The notes under the pieces were generated by a model. It had not been told where the DNA came from. It did no database searches and saw nothing but the letters and a program-made list of their open reading frames with translations. A program made the position numbers and the translations under genes. A DNA stretch of 64,000 nt from Ensifer aridi (GTDB taxonomy: Bacteria; Pseudomonadota; Alphaproteobacteria; Rhizobiales; Rhizobiaceae): positions 1 to 64,000 of the forward strand of contig NZ_LUAV01000023.1 in assembly GCF_002078505.1 (NCBI RefSeq), written 5' to 3'. Shown here piece by piece: positions 25,409 through 33,755 of this stretch; position 1 is the first letter of the stretch; each line of letters opens with the position of its first letter.

Positions 25409-26716
25409 TTACCGTCCAACAATGGTATGGACACCGGGTGGGAGTCTGAAGCGGTCCTGGGTCGCAACAAGGGCAGGGCGGCCTTCCTCCGTGATGCGCC
25501 AGACTTCGACGGCCCCGCCCGGTGAAGTGCTTTCGTTTCTGTACCGATTGACGCCGACAAAGACACGGCGCCCGCCGCGATCGAAGGCGAGACCTTGGGG
25601 CAGAACCCCTGAGATGGGCCATTCGCCATGAAGTGTCAGCCGTCCGGTTTCGCTGTCCAACTCGTAAAGACTGAGCGAAGCCTGTTCGGTCCAGTCGCGC
25701 GAGCCTTTCGGCTTTCCGGTTCCGCGCAGGTTGGATGTCACCAGGAAACGGCCGTCAGGGCTGAAGGCAACCGTCTCAGCTCCCCAGCCCCCGAGAGTGA
25801 TATGCGGTACCGTATGCCGAGCCGTGTCGCCGCGCGCGCCGACATTGGCAAGCCTAACGGTCGTCAAGATCCCCTCCCGCACACCGTAAAAGCCGTCGGT
25901 ATCGACGCCCCATTGAACGTCCGACGTCACGTAGTAGCGACCATCGGGTGAAAAGCGACCAACGAAAGGAAACTTGTTAGTGTGGACGCGATTGCCCCAG
26001 GGTTGGACCTCCGAGACGGTGCCGTCTTGACCGCGCACTACCTCATAGAAGGCGACTTGGTTTCGATCCACTAGGTTGACCGCTATGTACCGGCCGCTAG
26101 GATGCCACTGTACCCAGGTCGATTTCAGGGAAATGAACCCGGTGGACGGTTCGAGTTGGGGGCTGAAGCTGGCAACCGGGCCGAAGCGGCCGTCTTTCAG
26201 CGGAACGAAAGCAAGTTCGCGGCCGGGATCGACGGTTATGGCGGCGATCAGATCACCGGATGGGCTGACCTGAATCGCTTGTGGCTGAGTGCCAATGCGT
26301 ACGCTGTCCACGATCGCCGAGCGAGCGCCATCAAGGCTGACCGAACGGATCGTGTCGCCCTGCGGCAGTTCTTCGAGGCGAGTTGCGCCCTCCGGACGCT
26401 GGCGGAAGGTCTCTGCGACGAATGCATAGAGGCCATCCGGAGAAAGATCGAGCGCCCCAGGCGGGCCATAGTTTGAGTTCGATATCTCTATAGCCGTCAC
26501 GAACGGCGCCTCGTTCGGTGGTGACGTGATGATGGACAGCGTATCCCGGTGCTCGGCATTATGAGGACCCAGTTCACCGGTCTCGTAGACGGTTGGCACC
26601 ATATCGGTATCCGAGAGAACAAGGACCGTCTCGGCTTTGGTTGGGGAAGTCTGGGCAAGTGCGAGGCTCGTCGTCAGTACCATCGCCAGCCCGGCGATGC
26701 GCAAGTGGGTTTGCAT
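25409..26716 (-). CDS. Secreted beta-propeller protein, lactonase-like
   Basis: A 435-residue protein with a signal peptide (AGLAMVLTTSLALAQT). ATG 26716 has GGAGG 7 nt ahead. Repeated blade motifs include LDLSPDGLYAFVAET, IQVSPSGDLIAAITVD, VQWHPSGRYIAVNLVD, GRFSPDGRYYVTSDV, VAFSPDGRFLVTSNL and LAFDRGGRRVFVGVN, the pattern of YVTN/lactonase-type propellers. It faces the LysR gene at 26841 across a palindrome. Like the two exported proteins before it, it seems to belong to a set of LysR-controlled extracytoplasmic proteins of unknown substrate. Confidence 0.8.
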   Translation of the reverse strand: MQTHLRIAGLAMVLTTSLALAQTSPTKAETVLVLSDTDMVPTVYETGELGPHNAEHRDTLSIITSPPNEAPFVTAIEISNSNYGPPGALDLSPDGLYAFVAETFRQRPEGATRLEELPQGDTIRSVSLDGARSAIVDSVRIGTQPQAIQVSPSGDLIAAITVDPGRELAFVPLKDGRFGPVASFSPQLEPSTGFISLKSTWVQWHPSGRYIAVNLVDRNQVAFYEVVRGQDGTVSEVQPWGNRVHTNKFPFVGRFSPDGRYYVTSDVQWGVDTDGFYGVREGILTTVRLANVGARGDTARHTVPHITLGGWGAETVAFSPDGRFLVTSNLRGTGKPKGSRDWTEQASLSLYELDSETGRLTLHGEWPISGVLPQGLAFDRGGRRVFVGVNRYRNESTSPGGAVEVWRITEEGRPALVATQDRFRLPPGVHTIVGR

Positions 26717-26770
26717 CAATCTACCTCCAGTTGATCACGACGATCATTCCTCCCATTGCAGGCTTCAGTC

Positions 26771-26788
26771 GTCCAATCGATATTGGAC
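26771..26788. promoter_or_regulatory. Perfect operator-like palindrome GTCCAAT-N4-ATTGGAC
   Basis: GTCCAATCGATATTGGAC has perfect 7-bp arms. It lies midway between the propeller and LysR starts (54 and 52 bp away). Its minus-strand reading contains TCCAATATC, also present in the other two LysR gaps. Confidence 0.6.
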
Positions 26789-26840
26789 ATTCTGACATTG
26801 CCGGCGGTAATATTGTTCTCCCGCTTTTTGGAAGCCCTCA

Positions 26841-27779
26841 ATGAACCTCGCCTCAGTTGACCTGAACTTACTCGTCGCGTTCGACGCATTGCTCGGCGAA
26901 GGGAGCGTGAGCGCCGCGGCGGCGCGTATCGGCCTCAGCCAGCCCGCCATGAGCAAGCGGCTGGCGCATCTGCGACATCTTTTTGCCGATGATCTGTTTG
27001 TCCGCAGTGCCGATGGCATGCGACCGACGGAGAGGGCATTAGACCTTGCTGATCCGATCCGCGCGGCGCTGCGCCAGATTGAAGACGCGTTGGGCGGCCT
27101 TGGGCAATTTTCGCCGGCGCGCTCGGAACGGGTTTTCAGGATCGCGACGACGGATCACGTTGCGGCTAGTCTAATACCTGAGCTGATGGCTACTTTGCGG
27201 AGCAATGCGCCAAAAACCTCCATCATCCTGCGAAGTCTTCATCGCCAGGAAGTGGTAGATCAGCTCGAGAAGGGCTCGGTCGATCTTGCAATTACCATTT
27301 TGCCGGATGCGCCGACCAGCATAAAGCGGTTAAATCTCTTTCACGTTGACTGGGTTTCGGTCGTGTCGGCCTCGCACCCAGAAATTCGCGATGAGCTGAC
27401 GCTAGATCTTTACCTGAAATATCCCCACATCGTCGTCACCCATGTGGGCGATCTCAAGGGCTATATCGATCGGATGCTGGATGACCGCAACCTGAAGCGA
27501 AGCGTTGTGATGAGCCTGCCCTACGCATTGGCCGTACCAGCGATTATCGCGAGCACCGACATGATCTGCACCTTGTCAGCCAATCTGATCGGTCTGGCCG
27601 GCTGGCCCGGCGTGCGATCTTTCCCAGTGCCTTTCGAGTATTCCGGCTACGAAGAAACCATGCTCTGGCATCGGCGGAACGACAGCGACCCCGGTCATCT
27701 GTGGCTGAGACGCACGCTGCTGCAGGTGAGTGAAAACGTGGGTGCTACGACCACTGATCGACGAGCCGGCGCGGCCTAG
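26841..27779 (+). CDS. LysR-family transcriptional regulator, NodD/SyrM-like branch
   Basis: A 312-residue regulator beginning VDLNLLVAFDALLGEGSVSAA, then GLSQPAMSKRLAHLRHLFADDLFVR, the typical opening of the NodD/SyrM/LeuO branch rather than the CatR branch of the two preceding regulators. The effector domain has the usual FRIATTDHVAASLIPELM segment. It is divergent from the propeller gene. Nodulation control cannot be inferred, since no nod box or nod gene is present. Confidence 0.87.
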   Translation: MNLASVDLNLLVAFDALLGEGSVSAAAARIGLSQPAMSKRLAHLRHLFADDLFVRSADGMRPTERALDLADPIRAALRQIEDALGGLGQFSPARSERVFRIATTDHVAASLIPELMATLRSNAPKTSIILRSLHRQEVVDQLEKGSVDLAITILPDAPTSIKRLNLFHVDWVSVVSASHPEIRDELTLDLYLKYPHIVVTHVGDLKGYIDRMLDDRNLKRSVVMSLPYALAVPAIIASTDMICTLSANLIGLAGWPGVRSFPVPFEYSGYEETMLWHRRNDSDPGHLWLRRTLLQVSENVGATTTDRRAGAA

Positions 27780-27889
27780 GTTGCCCTCGACACAAGCTTT
27801 CCCGCTGCCGGTCCGCACCCGAGCCCGCTCTTGTCGGAGAACGCTTTCTTGCGTTTCTGCCAGTTAACCACACCTCGAAGATGCAACGG

Positions 27890-28056
27890 TCTAGCTATTT
27901 TTTGCTACTTTGAGATGCGCCGGCCCGGTGGCATCATTGCAATGTCGCCGGGAAATTGCTGCCCGGCACCATCGCCCTCGCTGCAACCGGCCCCCGCCGA
28001 AACAGCGGCTTGGTAGGGCGAAAAGAAAGCCTCGGCAGTGCCCGCCGGGGCTTTTT
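27890..28056 (+). ncRNA. Candidate small RNA ending in an intrinsic terminator
   Basis: The terminator is the firm part: a 10-bp stem (28027-28036 with 28044-28053, one G-U) with a 7-nt loop and a T run. Upstream is a second stem, GCCGGG (27947-27952) with CCCGGC (27962-27967). There is no open reading frame of note, and the region is 110 bp past the LysR stop. It could instead be a long 3' untranslated region of that gene. The promoter was not identified. Confidence 0.3.
28027..28056 (+). terminator. Rho-independent terminator
   Basis: AAGCCTCGGC pairs with GCCGGGGCTT around a 7-nt loop, followed by T residues. It ends transcription from the left, either of the LysR gene or of a small RNA. 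Confidence 0.6.
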
Positions 28057-28682
28057 CGTGCCCCCTGTCTGCCGGTTGATTCGCACCACCAACTTTCTCC
28101 TTGCGCCCTTGGTCGCCGAATCGACGAGGCCCGCCTGGGCGGGGAAACCGCGTCGCATTTATCGGCACCGGAGAGACAACGGCGGCAGAAGGATCCCTGA
28201 TGGGAGGAACGCAAATGAGGCCGGGAACGACCACTGGCCTCTACATCGTATGCCTCGACTTTCCGGGCAGATACACATGCCGCTGCAGACCGTCTTTATG
28301 GCGGCGAGGGCGGAACTGAAACCTCACCAGGGGTGCTGGTCGCCGATCGCATCGAGCCGATCCGGGCCGAACTCGCTGCGCCAGCCGTCCTGTTCGCGCT
28401 CGCCAAAGGAACAGGCGAATTGCTGAGGATGAGGTCGGACCTGTCGGCACGCGTAGACCGACTACTTCACCTCACAACTCCCGCGTAGGCTCCAGCGCGT
28501 AATATCATCGGCGGGGACCCCGCCACCACGCCCCATCATTGCCTATCCGGATATATGCGCTTTCCTTGGCGGGGGGTCCCCTGTCACTCGACCGTGGTTA
28601 TCTAAGGCGCGTTTCCATGCTCAAAAAGGCTCGAGTAGCATCGGCTGGCAGGGTTGGGACTGCCATGGCGGCACGCGGGAAT
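28057..28682. other. Stretch without a supported gene
   Basis: No convincing gene. The plus strand near 28340-28488 is open and ends with LLRMRSDLSARVDRLLHL, possibly the tail of a lost gene, but there is no start or recognisable domain. Confidence 0.3.
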
Positions 28683-30878
28683 TCATTGCGAGTATTTTCG
28701 CAGCCTCTGGTTACCCAGGAGTTGGCGAAGCGAGGCCTTTGACATCGGCTTCGATAGGAGGAACCCTTGGAGTTCGTCACAGCCAAGATCGCGCAGGATT
28801 TCGCTTTGCTGCTGTGTCTCCACGCCTTCGGCAGTCGTGCGCAGCCCCTTCGCCTGTGCGACACCGATGATGGATTGCACGATCGCCACGCCACCACCGT
28901 TCTCGTCGCATGCACCTACGAAGGAGCGATCGATCTTGATCCGGTCCACCTCCAGGCGCTGCAATCTGCCCAACGAAGAAAAGCCCGTGCCAAAATCGTC
29001 GAGGGCGAAGCGCACTCCGAACTCCCGCAGCGCCGCGATGTTCTTTTCGCAGACGCCGGCTTCGTCGAGGAGAGCCGTTTCGGTGATCTCAAGCTCCAAT
29101 CTTGAAGGCTCGATGCCGAACTGGCCCAAGAGGGAGAGCACCTGGGCGGCGTAATGGTGCTGGCCAAGCTCGACCGCAGAGACGTTCACAGCAATGCCAA
29201 TGTGAGGAAACTCGCGCGCGGTCGAACAGGCATCCTTCAACACCAGGGCGCCCAACCGATCGACCAGCCCGGATGCCTCGGCAAGCGGAACGAAGACATC
29301 CGGAGCTATGGTGCCTTTGCTCGGGTGGCGCCAGCGAATGAGCGCCTCGAGCGAACTGATCTCGTGGGACGTCGCCGCATAAACCGGCTGGTAGAAGACC
29401 TCTAGCTGATCATCGGCGTCGAGCGCGGCTCGCAGATCGTGTTCCAGTTCCCGCCTCGTCCTGATCAACTCGTCCATGTGCGGGCCAAAGATCGCATAGC
29501 GGTTCCGTCCGGCCGATTTGGCGTGATAAAGCGCGATGTCGGCTTTTCGCGTGATGTCGACCGGATCAGCGTCATTCCCGCTCGCGACTGCCACGCCAAT
29601 CGATAGGCCGATCAGAACAATCTGTCCGTCTATCTCGAAAGGCTTGCGGATCGCAGCGATCAAAGAATCGCAGAGTTTCTCTACCTCCTCCTGCTGCGTA
29701 TGCTTCAGCGCAATCGTAAACTCGTCACCACCGAGCCTGGCGATGATGTCGGCCGTCGCGGCGGTTTCCATCAGGCGCCGCGCCACGTCGACCAACAACC
29801 GATCGCCGATCGGGTGGCCAAGCGTATCGTTGACCTGCTTGAAGCGATCGAGATCGAGGTAAAGAAGAGCATTGGTTTGATCCGTTGCAGACATCCGGAC
29901 AATCCGCGCCAGAAGCTGATTGAAGGAGACGCGGTTGGCGAGCCCAGTCAAAGGATCGTGTAAGGCCATGTGTTTCAGCTGTGCCTGACTTTCCCTGAGG
30001 CGCATCGAGCGCTTGCGCACCACAAGCGTCAGCACGCTCGTGAGGGCGAGGAGGCACAAGGCGGAGACCACGAGGGCCGGCTTGATGGCTTTGAGGACAT
30101 CGGCGCCGGGGCGGAACGGGAGCCACGAAAAGTATCCTATCGTCTCCCCCGAGCGCGAAACGATTGGCGCATACGAGCGCACCTTGCCAAGATCGGCCGC
30201 AGCAGAGAACCGCAAATCGTCGAAGAGATATTCCTCGCCAGTTCGAGTCAGGAAATCGCCGTCGAGGAACCGGACCGCTACGTGCAAGAATTCGCGGCCA
30301 GGCTGCTGCTCGATTTTCCCGGTGTCGGATACAATCGGCTTTACGCTCACAATCGCCGGACGGCCATCAATGCGAACGAGGTCACTCTCCCCGATCGAGA
30401 GTATCTGGTCGCTTGTGCCGGTCTCATCTTGCGCCGAGAGCCTCTTTTGCAGCGCGTCGATCAACGGCAGTGCTGCCGGCGCAATTTTGTTGAAGGCGTT
30501 GCTTTCATTCGGCTCGCCGACAAGGAATGCATAAAGCGGCTGGCGATCCGGACTGATGACGAATGCGCCGTCATGTCCGAAATAGCTGTGCATCCAGCTG
30601 CCCAGATTGGAGTCCACCCACTCGCGATCCCACCTCTGCGATACCATCCGCACGGCATCGTCCCAGACCGTCGCACTCTCCTGATCGTGGGCGATGCTTC
30701 CTTGCATCTTGGAAATGACAAGTTCAACAAGCTGCTGTTGGCGGGCGGTCGCCACGGCGTCGGATTGCTCTGCTGACCAATGGATGACCACGTATATGCC
30801 ACCCATCAGGGCCATAGCGATCATCAAAGGCAGCACCGATCTGAAAAGAACCACGACTTTGCCGGCCAGAAATTTCAT
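28683..30878 (-). CDS. Membrane GGDEF-EAL protein with a CHASE4-type sensor
   Basis: A 731-residue protein that would make and/or degrade cyclic di-GMP. ATG 30878 is preceded by GGGAGGAG. A first membrane helix (about residues 10-33) and a second (about 267-288) enclose a periplasmic domain of the CHASE4 type (VWDDAVRMV, WVDSNLGSWM, GHDGAFVISPD). The diguanylate cyclase domain has an intact GGDEF motif at 383-387 (ARLGGDEF). The phosphodiesterase domain has EAL at 511-513 and the later LALDDFGTGFSSL and IKIDRSFV signatures. Both halves look catalytically complete, so net activity cannot be predicted. It stands alone, not in an operon. Confidence 0.93.
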   Translation of the reverse strand: MKFLAGKVVVLFRSVLPLMIAMALMGGIYVVIHWSAEQSDAVATARQQQLVELVISKMQGSIAHDQESATVWDDAVRMVSQRWDREWVDSNLGSWMHSYFGHDGAFVISPDRQPLYAFLVGEPNESNAFNKIAPAALPLIDALQKRLSAQDETGTSDQILSIGESDLVRIDGRPAIVSVKPIVSDTGKIEQQPGREFLHVAVRFLDGDFLTRTGEEYLFDDLRFSAAADLGKVRSYAPIVSRSGETIGYFSWLPFRPGADVLKAIKPALVVSALCLLALTSVLTLVVRKRSMRLRESQAQLKHMALHDPLTGLANRVSFNQLLARIVRMSATDQTNALLYLDLDRFKQVNDTLGHPIGDRLLVDVARRLMETAATADIIARLGGDEFTIALKHTQQEEVEKLCDSLIAAIRKPFEIDGQIVLIGLSIGVAVASGNDADPVDITRKADIALYHAKSAGRNRYAIFGPHMDELIRTRRELEHDLRAALDADDQLEVFYQPVYAATSHEISSLEALIRWRHPSKGTIAPDVFVPLAEASGLVDRLGALVLKDACSTAREFPHIGIAVNVSAVELGQHHYAAQVLSLLGQFGIEPSRLELEITETALLDEAGVCEKNIAALREFGVRFALDDFGTGFSSLGRLQRLEVDRIKIDRSFVGACDENGGGVAIVQSIIGVAQAKGLRTTAEGVETQQQSEILRDLGCDELQGFLLSKPMSKASLRQLLGNQRLRKYSQ

Positions 30879-31025
30879 TGAAGCTCCTCCCGGTCGCATC
30901 CTATCGGGCCAGCCTTAACGCTTTCGGAACCGCACAAGCTTCCGCCGGTTGTGGAATTCCGGGAGCATCACGGCTGAGAGTTGAATTTTGAGGAGGCAAG
31001 AAATTTTGCAGCTCCGCCTCATTGG

Positions 31026-31463
31026 TCATCTCTGTTTAGGTACACGCTGCTCCTGATCGCGATCCCCGATTTGTTCAACCATGCTAAGGAACGCGCGCCT
31101 CACCCTCTCATCGGCGATCCGGTGAAAAGACCGGTTGAGAGTGATGCCCATAGGACTGGTGAGAAACTCCACCAAGGCGCGATCGGGCTCGCAATCTGGG
31201 GCCTGCCCTTTATCCTGTGCGGGGGCTTCACTGAAGAAGTATGACAATCGAACGTCGAGTGCGTCCGCAATAGCCTGGAGCCGACCTGCGCCGACCTTGC
31301 TGCGGCCATTCTCGTATCTTTGTATCTGTTGATATGTAACGCCGACCGCCTTTGCGAGCCCGGTCTGTGTCATACAAACAAACAGCCGTCGCGCTCGAAC
31401 TCTTCGGCCGACCTCAGCATCAATCGGGTCTGGCTTTCTTTTCTCCAGCAGACGGCCGAACAA
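31026..31463 (-). CDS. XRE-family helix-turn-helix regulator
   Basis: A 145-residue protein with an N-terminal Cro/CI-type helix-turn-helix (VGRRVRARRLFVCMTQTGLA, VTYQQIQRYENGRSKVGAGRL, LSYFF) of the kind widespread in rhizobia. The C-terminal half (LVEFLTSPMGITLNRSFHRI) is alpha-helical with no known domain. It is a single gene in a stretch without operon partners. Its targets are unknown. Confidence 0.8.
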   Translation of the reverse strand: MFGRLLEKRKPDPIDAEVGRRVRARRLFVCMTQTGLAKAVGVTYQQIQRYENGRSKVGAGRLQAIADALDVRLSYFFSEAPAQDKGQAPDCEPDRALVEFLTSPMGITLNRSFHRIADERVRRAFLSMVEQIGDRDQEQRVPKQR

Positions 31464-31720
31464 TCAGTTCTCCCTGAAAAAAGTGGATCGAACCAGACAA
31501 TTTGAGGCGCTAGCAGGTCCGCTCTTTGCTTCAGCTTGTCGAGAAACGGAGATGCGGACGCGGAGCGTTGCCGCCCAACGGGCTGTTTCTATAGCGCGGA
31601 AACCGTTGTGGCGCGTCAGACCTTTGGCCGCCTAATCACACAGCTGATATCAGACTAAGGTCCGGTTGAGACAGGGGGAGTTGGGCACGCGAGCCTTGTC
31701 ATCGTATTCCTGCGACGCAT

Positions 31721-32068
31721 GCCTTTACGGCGCCAGTTTGCTCGCGCATGTGGCGGATCGTGTCTATCGCGCGGTCAGAGAGCCGGCTTATCTCATAGTG
31801 TATCAGCTGGTCGGACTCATTTGCCGCCCTAATCAGCTCTTGGATGAAACATCGTGCTGTGCAGCAAGCTGCTCGTGGATTGGTGGCCTTCGATAGTGCG
31901 AGCATTCGGGCACAGCCCTCGCCAGAACTCGCCCAACTAGTAGCTGGGCGCTCAGGCCTCAAGCCAACCTACGTGCTCGCGCTTCGCCAGCTTCAGGAAA
32001 AGTGCAATCCAGAAGCGGTACTCTGGCGAGTCTACACGGCAGAACGCCTCAAGAGCGCAGTAGGCGAC
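31721..32068. repeat. Direct repeat, copy 1 (degraded)
   Basis: This ~348-bp segment is closely similar to 40940-41305 in the same orientation; the first ~125 bp are identical at roughly 93 percent of positions by eye. It contains the start-less remains of the 40795 gene (ELIRAANESDQLIHYEISRL on the minus strand) and the 3' part of the 41195 gene. Relative to copy 2 it lacks 14 bp that hold the start codon of the first gene. Its right end joins the nuclease remnant. Confidence 0.8.
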
Positions 32069-32696
32069 GGCTGCGGATCCGTACAGCTGCTCCTGAACGA
32101 GCCGCTGGCAGAGAACGTCGTAGCGTTTTCAGATAGGACGCTCCCTGGAACTCCTTGAACAAGGGGAAATGCGGCGAACGATCTGTCACCGGCCGACGGG
32201 ACTCCGGCGCATCCTCCACCATCATCATCCATCCGATGAACGGTCGGGGATGTTTGCCGAAAGCGCCTTCGCGATAAGCCGTCCACAGATCATGTGCCGT
32301 TCCGATTGCTTCTTCTGTGCGGTTGTTGAAGTTGTTCCCGAAGGATGGCCCCACTTGACTCTTAAGCTCGATCGCCGCCACAAGCCGCTTGTCATGCATG
32401 ACCAGCACGTCCCAGAGCTTCGTCCGCCGGAAATACCCCGGCAGGGTCAACACCGCGACGGACACTAGGATGAGGAACAAACCTGCGGTCAAAGTTAGCC
32501 TTTGGAAGCAATTCGCGCGCGGTCTGCGCCAGACAAAGGCGGTGGCAAGGGCGACCGTCGGTAGAATACTCGCGGGCGCGAGCAGGGAAATTACGCTGGT
32601 CTTCGGAAGCAGGATCGCATTGAGGCACAGCGTCAACAAATCCAACAATGCCACCCTGTCATCCAGGCGCGGACGATCTTTGCCGTTCGCGACCAC
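32069..32696 (-). pseudogene. PaeR7I/XhoI-type restriction endonuclease remnant
   Basis: From about 32447 the minus strand reads LPGYFRRTKLWDVLVMHDKR, LVAAIELKSQVGPSFGNNF, NNRTEEAIGTAHDLWTAYRE and PFIGWMMMVEDAPESRRPV, the core of PaeR7I/XhoI-family type II endonucleases including the ELKSQVG catalytic strand. At a run of four A (about 32136-32139) the frame slips by one; in the other frame the family sequence continues as RYDVLCQRLVQEQLY. It then fuses to the tail of the small gene from repeat copy 1 (CALEAF... to HVGWLEA). Upstream, residues 1-80 of the open frame are two hydrophobic stretches unlike the family's N-terminus. No partner methyltransferase is present. Confidence 0.7.
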
Positions 32697-32809
32697 GAAC
32701 GCTGCTGAAATAGGCGTTCAAGCTCACCTTTGAGGCGGATATTACGCGGACGGCGGGCAGACCGCTCAAAGTGGAAACCGGCTTTTAGGACGACGTCGCC
32801 GCATCAGGT

Positions 32810-33598
32810 TCACCGGACTCGTCGAAACCACTCTCGCTTTTGAACGGCCCTGATCTCATTGATATCGAAGTCCACTGTGACTAGCTCTTGCTGCTTGCCG
32901 CCCATGACAAGAACCTTGCCCAATGGATCGACGGCGAAAGAACGCCCATCGTCTTTCGGTACCGGATAATTGGCCACAGCTATTCCCGCGGCGGACTGGA
33001 AGGCCAGTGCGCGCACCCCCGCCACGCGCACGTCCCCTACGGTTGGATCATCCATGAGCGGGCAACTGTTCGGAACGAGGATAATCTCCGCGCCGTCCCG
33101 AACGAGGTCCGATGCTACATCGGGAAACTCCCGATCCATGCAAATCATTATGCCGATCGCGACGTCGCCCACTTTCGTCTTCAGCTTTGCTACTCTTGAG
33201 CCTTCGCCTGGGGCACAAGCCTCTTCCGGGACGTCGAAGAAGCAAATATGTCGCTTGCGCTGGTGGAGGACGATCTCGCCGCTGGCGTCGATCAGTACGG
33301 CCGCGTTGAATGGTTTGGCCTCTCCGCGCTCCAGGAACGTCGCCACGACCGCGAGACCATTGTTGCGTGCAGCCTGTCGAAATCTATCCAGGTAAGGACC
33401 GTCAAGTGGTACTGCCGCGTCGATCCAAGCCTGCCGGGACACAGCACTCTCGGAATCAAAGCGACTGTACCCATTTGAAAACATCTCCGGAAATAGGATT
33501 ACGGCGGCGCCTTTATCCGCGGCAGATGCGCAAATCTCATCGATATTTATGTCGTTCATCATCTGCGCCAGCGCGATTCGAAGGGAAGTGCTTGCCAA
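32810..33598 (-). CDS. Carbon-nitrogen hydrolase (nitrilase superfamily)
   Basis: A 262-residue amidase-type enzyme with the full catalytic set: Glu38 in LFPEMFSNGY, Lys115 in HQRKRHICFF and Cys153 in IMICMDREFP. The start is TTG 33598, supported by AGGAGG 8 nt ahead. Members hydrolyse amides or carbamoyl groups of small nitrogen compounds in the cytoplasm; the exact substrate is not clear. It lies downstream of the flavin monooxygenase on the same strand with a 157-bp gap. Confidence 0.87.
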   Translation of the reverse strand: MASTSLRIALAQMMNDINIDEICASAADKGAAVILFPEMFSNGYSRFDSESAVSRQAWIDAAVPLDGPYLDRFRQAARNNGLAVVATFLERGEAKPFNAAVLIDASGEIVLHQRKRHICFFDVPEEACAPGEGSRVAKLKTKVGDVAIGIMICMDREFPDVASDLVRDGAEIILVPNSCPLMDDPTVGDVRVAGVRALAFQSAAGIAVANYPVPKDDGRSFAVDPLGKVLVMGGKQQELVTVDFDINEIRAVQKREWFRRVR

Positions 33599-33755
33599 CT
33601 CCTATTCCTCCTGATGCTGTTGCTCGGGCATGCTGTGATAATCATCGGTGGGAGTTAGGCAGCCTGATCTTGCAGGGGCGTCGTCGTCTGCCAGTTTCAC
33701 GGGAGCAGGTCCTCCGGATTTCGCGAACGGTCGCGCTGGCCCTGCCGCCGCGCTG

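Noticed and set aside
26841..27779. NodD identity for the LysR gene
   Set aside because: Only the general branch is shared; no nod box, nod gene or specific NodD signature was seen.
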